64,000 nt of DNA, taken from Rhizomys pruinosus (lineage: Eukaryota; Chordata; Mammalia; Rodentia; Spalacidae). Of this stretch, positions 45,547-56,548 are shown one piece after another (the first letter of the stretch is position 1; each line of letters begins with the position of its first letter). A model generated the notes under the pieces. The model was not told where the DNA came from. It searched no databases and saw nothing but the letters and a program-made list of their open reading frames with translations. The translations under genes and the position numbers were made by a program. Location of the stretch: NCBI GenBank assembly GCA_009823505.1, contig VZQC01009572.1, forward strand, positions 872,355 to 936,354, written 5' to 3'.

Positions 45547-45771
45547 GGGCTGGGGAGATGGCCTAGAGCCTACTGCTCTTGCAGAGGGCCTGGGTTCGAT
45601 CCCCAGCACCCACATGGCGGCTAAGAACCGTCTGAAACTCCATTCCAGGAGAACTCCAGTTCCAGGAGAATCCAACACCCTCTTTTGACCTCCGCCGCAG
45701 CATTGCACAACATGGGCGCACAGACCTACATGCAGACAGTAAATTCATACACAAAAATTAAAAAAAAAAAG
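45547..45771 (+). mobile_element. B2 SINE with a head deletion
   Basis: GGGGCTGGGGAGATGGCCTAG, then directly CCTACTGCTCTTGCAGAGG: a few bases of the usual GCGGTTAAGAGCACC are missing. The rest is near consensus. Confidence 0.92.
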
Positions 45772-46136
45772 AACAAAGAAAATTTAGATAAGCAAAGGAA
45801 AAGAGACTAAAGTGGACTGTGCACCCACCATGTTCCAAGCACTTAACATAAATTATCTCATTTAACTTAAATCTGGAAACTGAGGCTGGCAGAGATTAAA
45901 TATTTTTAGCTCTGACTATATGAAGCTCATAAGCCGAAGCACTGGAACTCCAGCTGAGGTAGGTGAATCTCCATCTAAAGACTGAGCTTCGTATTTCTTA
46001 GGTAAATCTCAACTCCTCTGAGCCATGTATTACAAGGCAGATGGCCATTTAACCTCAGTTCATGTGAATAGAAATGATAGGTCTAGAGTTCAGAGGCCGC
46101 TTGAAGTCCGTAGGCACCAGGAGGGTATAATCAGTT
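45772..46136. other. Low-copy DNA with an antisense MIR-like piece
   Basis: 45825-45905 (CCATGTTCCAAGCACTTAAC, CTCATTTAACTTAAATCTGG, AAACTGAGGCTGG) reads as an antisense MIR 3' half. The rest is unrecognised. Confidence 0.55.
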
Positions 46137-46275
46137 AAGCCTTAGCACTGGCTAAAATGCGAGGCAGAGGCAGGGGGATCTTTGTGAGTTCAAGGCCAGC
46201 CTGGTCTACAGAGTGAGTTCCAGGACAGCTGGGGCTACAGGGAGACCCTGTCTCGAAAAGACCAAAAAAAAGAAT
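46137..46275 (+). mobile_element. B1 SINE, head degraded
   Basis: GAGGCAGAGGCAGGGGGATC, GAGTTCAAGGCCAGCCTGGT and a GTCTCGAAAAGACC end. The first 30 bp are diverged or truncated. Confidence 0.9.
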
Positions 46276-46694
46276 GTTAATTATGCAGAAATATTTCCTC
46301 TGCAGGCCTATACTGCAGTTACAACTAGGGGCCCCTGCTGTAGGCCTTGGTAGCATCTTATTTTGCTGTCACTTTCTGTCATGGATGTTTGTGCATAACC
46401 ATTTCCCCAACTAGGCTATGAGCTCATTGAGAATTCCATGTACTCATACAACAGCTGACTTAATACAAAGTTATCTGAATAAAGAAAAATTATATTAATT
46501 AAACTCAACCTGATATAGGCAAAATATTCAATTTCTAGATTAGTTACTGTCAACACAGATAAAGTCTAGATACCTCTGGGATGCTGAGCAGGAAATAATT
46601 TATCTTAAAATTTTTATTTTTATTTATTTGCCCTTTATAGAAAAGCACACAGATGTATAGATTTTACNAAAAAAAAAAAAAAATGTAGATACTG
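46276..46694. other. AT-rich low-copy DNA
   Basis: Nothing recognised. The undetermined base at 46668 starts an A-run. Confidence 0.4.
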
Positions 46695-46838
46695 AGAGCT
46701 GGCTGTGGTGACACACACCTTTAATCCTAGCACTGAAAGTCCAGAGACATGCAGATCCCTGGGAGATCAAGGCCAAGGCTTGTTCCAGGACAGCGTGGGC
46801 TACAGGAAGAACTTGTCTCAAAAAAAAAAAAAAGAAAG
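46695..46838 (+). mobile_element. B1 SINE, diverged
   Basis: GCTGGCTGTGGTGACACAC, CACCTTTAATCCTAGCACTG and a poly-A. A young B2 inserted immediately behind or into its tail. Confidence 0.88.
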
Positions 46839-47085
46839 AGGGGCTGGAGAGATAGCTTAGCAGTTAAGAGCACCGACTGCTCTTACAGAGGACCCGGGTT
46901 CGATCCCCAGCACCCACATGGCGGCCGAGAACCGTTTGAAATTCCAATTCCAGGAGAACTCCAGTTCCAGGGGAATCCGACACCCTCTTCTGACCTCCGC
47001 GGCATTGCACAACATGGGTGCACAAACCTACATGCAGACAGTATATTCATACACATACAGAAAATAAATAAAAAGTTTAAAAAAA
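46839..47085 (+). mobile_element. B2 SINE, young
   Basis: Near-consensus sense B2 (AGAGCACCGACTGCTCTTAC, GGTTCGATCCCC, CTCCGCGGCATTGC). A-rich duplication (aaaaaagaaag) on both sides. Confidence 0.95.
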
Positions 47086-47107
47086 TGCATCTAAAAAAAA
47101 AAGAAAG

Positions 47108-47400
47108 TACAGAGTGGGCTAGGGAGGTAGCCTTATAAGTGTGGAGCTGGGATTGATCCCCAGAATCTACATAAAAAATGCCAGATTGTTTGTAATTCCA
47201 GCAAGGCTGAAGTGGGAGACAGACAGGCAGATCCCTCATGCTCACTTGGTGATGTTCTAGTCCAATGAGAGACTCTGTCACAAACAGAAATCGGAAAGCA
47301 CCCTAGAAATGACAGCCAAGGTTGTCCTCTGATCTCATCTACTCACGTACATGACATGTACATAGCTGCACACGCATGTGCTCAGAGACACACCAAGGTG
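47108..47400 (+). mobile_element. B4-type SINE, old
   Basis: GAGTGGGCTAGGGAGGTAGCC, ATTGATCCCCAGAATCTAC, and CAATGAGAGACTCTGTCACA followed by ACACGCATGTGC. Confidence 0.65.
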
Positions 47401-47599
47401 CAAGCACAATGTGTCTACTCCCTAGATATGCAGCATCGAAGTCCAGAGGAGACCTTCCCTGATTCAACAGTGGTGAAATGCACACAGCAGAGAATACAAA
47501 CACTTTTTGGAGATCAGAACATTAAGCATATTCAGAGAGAGAGGCTCAGAGATGTTCCAACCCCAGTCAGGCTAGATAAGAAAAGAAAAAAAAAATAGC

Positions 47600-48130
47600 T
47601 CTTTGCACCTCCAAACTTTGAACAAAGAGTAGAGATTGGCTGACTGGGGTCAGCTGTTGAACGATGTGGGAATGAAACTTTGTGTGTTGCTTGAAGCAAG
47701 AACTTGTAAGACCTGTCCCGGAAGATCTCTAGTTATCTGATATCTCTGTGGGCATTCAGTTGCCTCTGTGAATTATCTGTAGCAGGAAGTCGGGATATTA
47801 CAATGATACTTGCCCTATCTCTGCAAAGTTCCAGGACCAGATGGCCCCTTCCCTTGAGGCATTGAGCAAAATGTTGCACCTCTAGTTACCTGTTGCACAA
47901 ACTGGAGTTCTGCAGTCCCCCCATTAGAGCAAGCCCCTCTTCTGCCTGCCCCCCACTTCCTTACCCAGAGCACAGTAGCCTTAATATGTAGACCTCACTG
48001 ACAGAAAATAAATGGAGCTACTATCTTCCATGCTTTCTGCGTGTGAGTCTGCTCATTTTCCACGGGTGATCTCCTGCGGCACCCCCCCCCGCCCCCCCCC
48101 CCCCCCGCCTTCTTGGTAGAGCTAGAGATT
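47600..48130 (+). mobile_element. Probable ERV LTR
   Basis: A U3-R-U5-like arrangement: AAGACCTGTCCCGGAAGATC, a C-rich stretch (CTGCCTGCCCCCCACTTCCT), AATAAATGG polyadenylation signal at about 48009, then CTTTCTGCGTGTGAGTCTGC and an interrupted C-tract (48081-48107). Edges and family are not certain, and no duplication was found. Confidence 0.45.
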
Positions 48131-48596
48131 GTCGGCCTGCAGGCAGGAGACAAATCCTGAAGCTGACCCAAGAAGGGAAGAACAGTGTGTGGAATTCGAT
48201 CACGGGTGACTCAAAGACGTTGAACAACGACAGAATGAACCCTCCTTCACATCATTCAATGAGAGTTGTCAAGATAAGTTAGTCATACTGCGTTAAGGGG
48301 GTATTCTGCCAGCCAAAAGTGGGCCTCCCTGGAGGCTCCGCACAGTATCTGGAAGCTTCCACTCCCTCTGCTTCATTTTTTTTTAAAGCTAAATCTCTCT
48401 GAGGTAATTTTTTTTAACTCCCCCTCCTTTTTTTTTCTAATGACAGTGAGGGGAAGGACAGCAAAATAAAGGCCTCATCCTTCTCTAATTTTGGAGTTAA
48501 GTTGCTTCTCCTCTTGAGGAGTGGCTAACTGCACATTGTTTCATGTCTGCCTAGGGACTGCAGCAGTGAGCATTCTTATACTACATATAAGAATCA
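48131..48596. other. Low-copy DNA
   Basis: Nothing recognised. T-rich runs near 48380-48440. Confidence 0.35.
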
Positions 48597-48833
48597 GGGA
48601 CTGGGGAGATGGCTCAGCAGCTAAGAGCAATTTACTTTTGCACAGGACCCTGATTCAATGCTCAGCACCCACATAGTGGCTAACAACTGCTTGTAACTCC
48701 AAATCCAGGGGAATCCAACATCCTCTTCTGATCTCTGCAGGCACTTTATGGCAAGGGTGCACTTACATACATGTAGGCAATACACTCATACATGTAAAAT
48801 AAAAATAAATAAAATATTTATAAAAAATAAACA
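48597..48833 (+). mobile_element. B2 SINE, old
   Basis: GGGACTGGGGAGATGGCTCAG, CACCCACATAGTGGCTAAC, and (AAATA)n tail. Few CpGs. Confidence 0.9.
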
Positions 48834-48877
48834 GCAGCTACTGGAGTATTTGAAACTACTTTTTAAAATGGTTTATC

Positions 48878-49090
48878 AGGGCTGTATAGCTAGCTCACCA
48901 GTTAAGAGCACTGGCTGTTCTTGCAGACGACCCAAGTTTGATTCCCAGCACCCACATGGCAGCTAACAACCATCCAGTCCATAACTTCAGTTCCAGGGGA
49001 TCTGACACCCTCTTCTGACCTCTCTGGACATTGCAAGACACGTTTCCATTCATATATGCAGCCAGTATACTCACACACATAAAAAAGTAT
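48878..49090 (+). mobile_element. B2 SINE, old
   Basis: GGGCTGTATAGCTAGCTCACC head, TTTGATTCCCAGCACCCAC, CACCCTCTTCTGACCTCTC. Possible 7-bp duplication tttatca. Confidence 0.88.
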
Positions 49091-49240
49091 TTATCATGTA
49101 TAAATGTAAACAGTATGTTGTATAGATATATGTGATCTACTGTCCTGTCTATGCGATTTCTTGACTCCCGTAAGATTAATTCTCGAACTTTGAGTAAGAA
49201 CATTCAAAGAAGCCTGATTTGAATGAATTAAGAATTTCCA

Positions 49241-49453
49241 TTAAGGGCTGGAGAGATGGCTCAGTGGTTAAGAGCACTGTCTGCTTTTGAAGAGGGCCTG
49301 AGTTCGATTTCCAGCATCCATATGGAGGCCAACAACTACCCTAACTCTTCTGACCTCCATGGGCATTGATTGCATGGCACAGCTGCACTTTCATACATAC
49401 AGGCAATACACTTATACAGAGAAAATAAAAATAATAAATAAAATATTTTTAAA
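49241..49453 (+). mobile_element. B2 SINE
   Basis: Sense B2 with a short internal deletion. A perfect 11-bp duplication, aagaatttcca, lies at 49230-49240 and 49454-49464. Confidence 0.94.
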
Positions 49454-49464
49454 AAGAATTTCCA

Positions 49465-49700
49465 GTATCTATTTAGGAGATAGCTTGTGCAGAACCTGAT
49501 TTCAGATCCTCACAACCCACATAAAAGATGGCTGTGGCAGCACACATCCGTAAAGGATTACAGTGCTAGGAAGCACTGGGGAGAGAGGTAGAAACCCCCA
49601 GATCCTAGGGGCACACTGGCCAGCCAACCTGACCAAAACAGCAAGGCTTGGGATCAGTGAGAGATCCTGCCTCAACTGATTCTAGAGGTGCTGAAAATCA
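49465..49700 (+). mobile_element. B4-type SINE, old
   Basis: ATTTAGGAGATAGCTTGTGC, CTGTGGCAGCACACATCCGT, CACTGGCCAGCCAACCTGAC, and GATCAGTGAGAGATCCTGCC: B4 order. Confidence 0.7.
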
Positions 49701-50374
49701 AGGCATAGACAAGAGGTCCCATGACATTAATAAAATAAAATACGCTACATTCTTAAATGTTCAACTGAAATCTCCTAAAGGGGTAAAAAGATGAGGGAAA
49801 TTCAGGTATTGATGCTAGGAAAAGGATTGAACTATAATGCTCAAATCTACTGGATGCTCATTTAGGAAAAGAAAGGAAATTAGAGGCTTGCTTCCTGTCA
49901 TTGAGTCAAACAGACCATGTGGCATATGGACAGTAACAAGCAGCATTTGGGTGGCTCTGTGAAATTTATAGTATGAGGAAAGCAGAAGCCCACAGAGGGT
50001 ACCATAAACTTGCAGGTGCCGGCAGACAATGCCAGGCCTGCCAGCAGCCTTGCTTCCAGCCAGTGTTTTTCTACAGAATCAAAGTGATGGCATGAAGCAA
50101 GGTTGTGTATTTCTTGACTTCATTTTATTTCATTACAAAAGTTTGTACACCATCCAAATGTGCATTAGCAGAGTATCAGAGAAAACGTTCGTGCATCTCT
50201 GAAATAGAATACAGAGGAGCCATCATACAAAAATTCTATGGGGGAACAGTCTTCATATGGAGAAGTGCCAAAAAATTATTAGGTTTTTAAAAGTTGGTTA
50301 TGTTTTATGTTTTCTATGATGCCTTTTTATTAAAAGTGACTTTGTTACATAATATGAGGAAGACAGAAGTCATT
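49701..50374. other. Low-copy DNA with a possible very old L1 trace
   Basis: 50130-50300 (CACCATCCAAATGTGCATTA, GAAATAGAATACAGAGGAGCC) weakly resembles the 3' part of an ancient L1 ORF2. The rest is unrecognised. Confidence 0.35.
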
Positions 50375-50850
50375 TATTTATAACCATAAATATTTCCTGG
50401 GAGGTTCCCCTAGTTCTAGAAGTTGGGGAAATTAGAGTAGAAAAATAGCTTCCTGCCTCATGGAACTTAGATTCTTGGGACAGGCTGTAGAAAATAATCA
50501 GATGAGTAGATAACTATAAATTATGGAGTGAGGTAATGTATGCATTGGAGGAAAACAGAGCAGGATGGAAGGCAGGGACTGCTGGAGGAATTCCTCTGCT
50601 TAGAAAGAAGCCCTTGCTGTGAACAGAGCTGAAAGAAGTTAGGAGCAGAGCAGACTAGTGGGGACAGATGTGCTTGGCAGCAAGAACAGCAAATGGCAGA
50701 GGTTTTGATGAGCAGAAAAGTGCAGCAAAGAGGCCAGAGTGACCAGAAGAGAGAACAAGAGGAAATAACAGATGAGATCAAAGTGAGGTAGCAAGGGACC
50801 ATCCAAGCCATGTATGCGATTATCTAGTCTCTGAGAGTTTCCATGAAGTG
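50375..50850 (-). mobile_element. L2 LINE fragment
   Basis: Ordered L2 landmarks: CTGCCTCATGGAACTTAGATT, ATAATCAGATGAGTAGATAA, AGAGGCCAGAGTGACCAGAA and CAGATGAGATCAAAGTGAGG. Diverged. L2 3' ends normally read the other way, so the strand is minus. Confidence 0.65.
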
Positions 50851-50939
50851 AGGTTGGTAGCCATCAGACTGACGTAGAATGATGTGTTCTTGTGAAGAGT
50901 CACTTTGCCCACTGTGTTTAGGATGTACTGGAAAGGAGT

Positions 50940-51350
50940 AAGGGGATTCTCTTAGACCTTTCAAAGTACTGTAACAAAACACCAACATAGGTTGGTGGCT
51001 TCTAAACAGTAGAAGTGTATTTCTCAGTCTGAAGGCAAAGGAGTCTAAGATCAAGGTGTCTGAAAGGCTTACTTCCTCACATGTATATGCTTGCCACTCC
51101 AGCCTCACATGGCAGGGAGAATCAGGGTCTTGAACTGCTGAGCCCCCTGGCTCCACCTCCAAAACAGTGGAATTAGACACATGTATACCATGCTCTTGGA
51201 TGTCTTTTATCAGGGTACTCATTTCTATTCATGGGGCTCTATTGTTAAGACCAAATTGCCTCTCAAATTCCCCTTAATAAAATCACCTTGGAGGTTAGGA
51301 TTGCATGTATGAATTTTAGGGAGACATAAACATTCAGATATAGCAGGCAG
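50940..51350 (-). mobile_element. MLT1-class ERVL-MaLR LTR
   Basis: Antisense LTR: AAGTACTGTAACAAAACACC, GTAGAAGTGTATTTCTCAGTC, CTAAGATCAAGGTGTCTGAA, CCTTGGAGGTTAGGATTGC and GAGACATAAACATTCAGATATAGCA (in parts), the start of the sense LTR. Confidence 0.78.
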
Positions 51351-51437
51351 GAAGTTGCTGCAATCACCCTAGTTAGCAATAATGCTTAGATCAGGACAGT
51401 AGCTGTATACATGGGCCAAAAGAGTTCAGATCCTGGG

Positions 51438-51769
51438 TGTGGTAGTTTGAATGAGTGTCCCCCATAGGCTGTAAGTACAGACATTTTGTCTCCAGTTGGT
51501 GGCACTGTTCTTGGCCATGCTAGAGGAAGTATGTCATTGGGGGCAGGCTTAGTGAGTTTAACAAGCTTTGCGGTCTCCAGTCGCTCTCTCTGCTTCCTGT
51601 GCTCTTTGTGAGATGTGAACCTTGGCTTGCTGCTCCAGCCGCCATGCCTCCCACCACAATGGACTCTAATTCCCTGGAACCATCAATCGTAAGCTCAAAT
51701 AAACTCTTCCTTTTATAAGTTCCTTTGGTCATGGTGTTTTATCACAGCAACAGAAAAGTGACTAATACA
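51438..51769 (+). mobile_element. Solo LTR, complete, ERVL-MaLR-type
   Basis: It starts TGTGGTAGTTTGAATGAGTG and ends ACAGAAAAGTGACTAATACA, with AATAAACTCTTCC near the 3' end. A perfect 5-bp duplication, ctggg, lies at 51433-51437 and 51770-51774, as expected for a recombined (solo) ERVL-MaLR LTR of about 330 bp. Confidence 0.9.
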
Positions 51770-51774
51770 CTGGG

Positions 51775-52225
51775 TATACTGTGAAGATGGAATTCTATGG
51801 TTTGCTGAAAGTTATAGAATGTGCAGGGAAGAGTCATGGCATGTGCTAAGTCGGCAAGCCTGAGGCAGACTGAGAATCAATTCCAGATAAAAGGACCTCA
51901 GACTCATGGTAGAGAAGAAAATCTGACTATACACCTGCACCCCAAGAGTGCAGACAATTCTTCTGAGGGGTTTCATTGGAACGGAGACAAGATGTGGGGT
52001 TCTATGAGAGGTGACAAAAATTGAAATTCAGTAGCAATTATTTGTAGCCAGCAAGAGATTAAACTACTCCTTATTTTCCTCCACACAAATTTGTGGAAAA
52101 TACTAAATCTTGAAAATTATGCCTTCTTGAGTTAAAGGAGACTGTTTGGAACTGTCCCAAACTTGCTCAGAAGAAAAAGAAAAAAAAAAAAAAAAAAACA
52201 GGGAAATGCGGAAATGTTATGCACT
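51775..52225. other. Low-copy DNA with an A-rich run
   Basis: A-rich stretch at 52172-52199. No gene; the 67-codon frame at 51821-52024 lacks motifs. Confidence 0.4.
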
Positions 52226-52912
52226 TCTTTTTTTTCATTATTTTTTTATTTTTAAGGGATTCTACAATATAATGACACAGTTGTTTGCAGATAACATTGA
52301 TGTTACTCAGTATGTCATACAATTACGTAATTGGTGCATTTTGCAAGTATCTATGTCCAAATTTTGAACAACCCAAGCTTCCCATAGACCAGTTGGAGAA
52401 GCTTGTATGCACAGGCATGTTGATCAATCAGGAGTCCAGACGATATTCCTGTAGTCTCATGATTCACCCCTATCTCTCCGCAGCCCTTACAATCTACCAC
52501 GCCTCCTCTTCCGCAGTTTGTTCCCTGGGCTTTGGGAAAGGGGCACAAGTGGGTGAGAAGAAAACAGTCTAATTTCTTTGGAGTTGTCATTTTGGACTCC
52601 AGTCTGTTCAGGTTGTTTCCCTTCATGGATTGACAGCTTTCCCAGTGATACCCTTTTTAGTCATACTAAGAAAGCACAAGCTATTGGATGTACAGGCATT
52701 TAAGCAGTACCACTTATTATGTCAAGCTAAGCTGTGAGCATAGACACAGATGCTTGGATGGTATGCTAATCCGCAAACTGTGGTTTCTCTATAAAGGGTG
52801 ACAAGTTCTTATTGTGGCTTATAACATCACCTAACCACTAGAGGACATAAGCTTGTGGCATCCGCTGTGAGTTATTCCTCCAAGGAGAGAGCTAATAGCC
52901 AAATAGATTTGG

Positions 52913-52956
<44 letters not shown>

Positions 52957-54200
52957 TAGATACTTTGCTGCCACTGTTGCACAGTATCTCCAGGCTGTTG
53001 AGGTGTAGCTGATATTGACGGAGGAGTCTTGCTTGTCTCAGGGAGACCAATATTTTGCTGTATTGCTTTAGTAGCCTTTGGTAACGCTCTCTAGCATTTC
53101 AGAGGCCAGTTGTATGCTAGCAAGTGATGTCTCATAACATTTTTCATGTTCACACCAGGTCTTTGACAACAGGGACTTATTGCCTTTCTCCTTGCATATA
53201 TCCCACTTATAGGCAAAAGGCCTTTATAATTTGGGGTGGGGGCGGGTTTGAATCCCCTAGTCAACATCTTCTAGGCAGAATAATTCATTGCTGATGTCAG
53301 CACTTTCCTGTAGTAATATATTTTGCTTAATTACACAACTTATAAACACTTTACTATTGAATTTGGCTCTAGATAGAGAAATATCCTTTCACAGTTCCTA
53401 TGCCTATCAATCAGTTAATACGTTATGCCTGTTTTATAGGAAATTACCACTGTAACAATTGGCTCTAGTTTACAGTTAGGGAGTGGGTTCATTACCATCA
53501 TGTTTTTCTTTTTCCTAAAAAAGGGGAGAGGTAGGAAGTTTTCTCAGCATCTGGAAGGTAATTCATTAGGGCCCATTATAAACAGTCAACCCCAATATTA
53601 TTCAGAGAGATGCTCAGTGTCCGTGACTCAGGCAGTCTGAGGTTCCTCATTCCTTAATGTTCAGATGGGTCAACCTCTCTGCTGGCATTCCCCAGTTCAT
53701 CCTGCACAGCCATAAGTTGTATGTTTTCAGGCATTTAGATTGGTGATTTTTACCTGTGGGAACATAAAATTCTCCTCCCATTGTTAGTTTCAAGATCAGA
53801 AATATTGAAAATTTATCAATAGGATTGGAATACAGAGTTTTCCATTTATATCCCAGAAAGGATAGTACCCCACCTCCCACCTCCCTCTTTTTTTTTTTAG
53901 GTTTTTATGTTTTGACCTATAGATGCCTAAGTTGTATTACACATACCCATAAACAGGAGCCAAGGCATAAGCTTTCATTAAATTTACCCAAACTGTTTCT
54001 CATTGACTGTATGCTACTTATTTGGGAAGGAAATTTAAGCTTAGTTCCTTTAAATTGTCCTACAAGTAAAAGAAAGTATTATAATGTGATGTTGTGTTAT
54101 TCAGAAAAAATATATATGCCATTTGTATACCTTAACACAATACAAATTATAAATAAAACCAATTAACATTTTATATTCCCAATTAGTTCAATTGTATTAC
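52226..54200 (-). mobile_element. L1 extended 3' UTR copy with a mosaic 3' end
   Basis: From the right, 54200 down to about 53640 matches the sense half of the 21-23.6 kb element (ATACAACTTAGGCATC, CTAACAATGGG). 53640-52341 matches its antisense half. The last part, 52340-52256, instead matches the short-class L1 3' UTR (ATTCTACAATATAATGACAC against ATTCACATTATAATAGCAC). T-rich at 52229-52255. Contains (GATA)n at 52914-52961. Confidence 0.8.
52914..52961. repeat. (GATA)n microsatellite
   Basis: About eleven GATA units inside the L1 3' extension. They replace bases that read CAGGCACATGGC in the sister copy. Confidence 0.95.
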
Positions 54201-54547
54201 CATTTCCACCAAAACCTACACCTAAATTTAACTAATCTAAACAATTCACTAAGCCTTAAAATATCCTATACTTGGTGGATAAAGCTTGGGCAGAGTTGAG
54301 TACCTGCTAAATAAATTTTACCCAATAAACACTATTCTCTTTAAAGCTATATGACTGGACTAAGACTTCTACTTATTTGGGAAGTAAAAATTTAAGCTTA
54401 ATTCCTTTAAATTGTCCTACAAGTAAAAGAAAGTGCTACACTGAGATGTTGTGTATTTCAGAAAAATTTAGAGACCAACCCAATACAAACTATAAATAAA
54501 ACAACTAGCATTTTATATTCCCAGTTAGTTCAAATGTCAGTATCTAG
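54201..54547. other. Local duplication of L1-extension sequence
   Basis: 54372-54535 repeats 54016-54190 (ACTTATTTGGGAAG, AATTTAAGC, TCCTTTAAATTGTCCTACAA, GTAAAAGAAAGT, ATTTTATATTCCCA) at high identity: a tandem duplication with about 350-bp spacing. Confidence 0.75.
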
Positions 54548-55290
54548 CTCCTTTTTTTTTTTTTGCACAAGAATCCTTCATATAAAACCAATTTGCAAGC
54601 AGTTGTGCCCCAGTCCACAGAGCCCAAGGCTCCCACCATCCAGCTGGAGGATCTTGAATGTTCAATCAAGTTGATCAAATAAGTGTCCAGACTATATTGT
54701 CATAGTTTTACCATTCACCCCAATCGCAGCCCCTACAATATACCACTCCCCCTCTTCCACAGATTGTTACTTAGGCTTAGAGATGGGGCACAGGTGGACA
54801 AGAAGCACAACAGTCTACTTTGTATGGAGATGTCTTTTTTGGACTCTAATCAGTTCTGGCTGTCTCCTTTCATGGGCTGACTGATTGCCCAGGGACAGGC
54901 TTTCAATCCTACTAATGAAGCATAAGCGATTAGATATATATGTATTTAAACATTGCTAGTTACTATGGTAGGTTACTTTGGTATAGACACAGATGTTTGG
55001 ATGGTGTGTTAATCCCTGGATTACTTTTTTTTCCCTGAGAGAGATGACAAGGCCTTACTGTGGCATATAAATCTCCCAATCACTAGAAGGTATAAGCTTG
55101 TGGCGACATCCATGAGTTATTCCTCCAAGGAGAGAGCTAATAATCAAATAAAGTTGGGATATACAGACATATGGCTGCCACTGCTGCACAGTATCTCCAA
55201 GCAATTGGGGTGTAGCTGATGTTGGTGGAGGAGTTTTGCTTGACTGAAGGAGACCAACATTTGATTTATTGGTTCAGTGGCCTTTGGTAA
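54548..55290 (-). mobile_element. L1 extended 3' UTR copy, 5'-truncated
   Basis: T-run, then antisense of the same sequence as 1-1080 (GCAGTTGTGCCC, ATCAAGTTGATCAAATAAGTG, CCTCTTCCACAGATTGTTAC). It ends at CAGTGGCCTTTGGTAAC. It lacks the G-rich purine tract seen at 1148-1190. Confidence 0.85.
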
Positions 55291-55384
55291 CATAGAATAA
55301 CCTAGAAGGAGTCAGATTCATGGTGTGACTATCTTTGAGTTACGAGAAAACGGTGCTGAATCTATTCATGGAGAAGAAAAGAAC

Positions 55385-55979
55385 TTCATTTGTATATGTT
55401 TATCCAAAAATCAAAGAAGCAAATCTGAAAACATGTCAGTCACATCTAGTGATCAGTACAATATTTTTATATTATCACTTACTGTATTTTAAAAGGTCTC
55501 CCTGAACATATCCTGAAGAATCATACTCATTACTTTCCCATGTCATCCTTACTTGGCTCCATCTCTCTCTAGCCTTTCCTGGGTAGCATAGACTCAGAAT
55601 GGAATCACACAATGATATCACCAGCAGGGGAGACAGCACAACGCTGTGGACTGTGCATCCTGAGGAGTACCGCTCAGGGACCTCCACTCAGATGGGGCTG
55701 AGATCTTGACTTACACCATGGAAAAGAATATCGAGAGGAATTGGTATGGAACAATTTTGCGTTCTATTAACACTACACCCAGCAGATGAACTTGTACTGA
55801 GGGCCATCTGGGTACACTAATGTGATTCAATAAGCCTTAACACATATGACAGAATGCATGAAATCTGGTGGGGCTGGCTATGGGAGGGTTGTGGGTGGGG
55901 GAGGGGTATAATAGAGATGATTAAGATTTTTTTGCATGAAATACACAGAAATGCAATAAAAATACACAAAAATTTTAAA
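55385..55979 (+). mobile_element. L1 3' end, 5'-truncated
   Basis: Sense tail: ACAGAATGCATGAAATCTGG, G-rich tract (55870-55910) and GCAATAAAAATACAC, then an A-rich end. An 11-bp duplication, aagaaaagaac, lies at 55374-55384 and 55980-55990. 55385-55600 is not obviously L1 and may be older UTR. Confidence 0.75.
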
Positions 55980-56049
55980 AAGAAAAGAACAGTATACACT
56001 CGAAGCCTTAGAGTGTAAGCATTAAGAGAGTATAAACAAAATTTCCCAA

Positions 56050-56548
56050 GGGGGTGGGGGGAACTCAGCTTCGAACTGAACCTTCTGCAAGGCTGATTAG
56101 CTGATCACAATGTCAATGATTGTGTAGTTTAGAATTTTTCAGGTCCCAAACCTAATTACAATTTACCTTGGGCTATATTAGCCCCCTAAAATAGCCATTC
56201 CTTGCCTACTTCTGTGTGTCTGACTTAACATCCTATGACTAACAGATACAAACCTTTTGGAATATGCTAACAAAACCTTAGTTTCCACCAACTGAAAGAC
56301 TAAGAATGCCATCAGATAGCTTATGAGGCCTATATCAGAGATTTTCCCAGCTTACTGTAACTGCCTACATAATGTTTTCACCAATATATTTGAAAATTGC
56401 CGTGGTTTATGACTCTTCTGTTACTGTAAAAACCTCGTGAACCTGCTTTTACATTGGAACATGGAATTTGGGGTAACCTAAATCTGTGATCCCAGGCCAT
56501 GGTCACTGTAGAATAAACTTCTTATCCCTTTTGAGGTGAGAGTTGTGT
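56050..56548 (+). mobile_element. Probable ERV LTR
   Basis: TTCACCAATATATTTGAAAAT, CTCGTGAACCTGCTTTTACA, TTGGAACATGGAATTTGGGG, GGCCATGGTCACTGTAGAATAAA (in parts): the 3' half of a rodent LTR, with AATAAA at 56512. The 5' edge is not certain. Confidence 0.55.

Noticed and set aside
48081..48107. C-tract as a regulatory G-quadruplex
   Set aside because: It is a near-homopolymer with one G on this strand, more simply a slippage tract at the end of an LTR; no further support.
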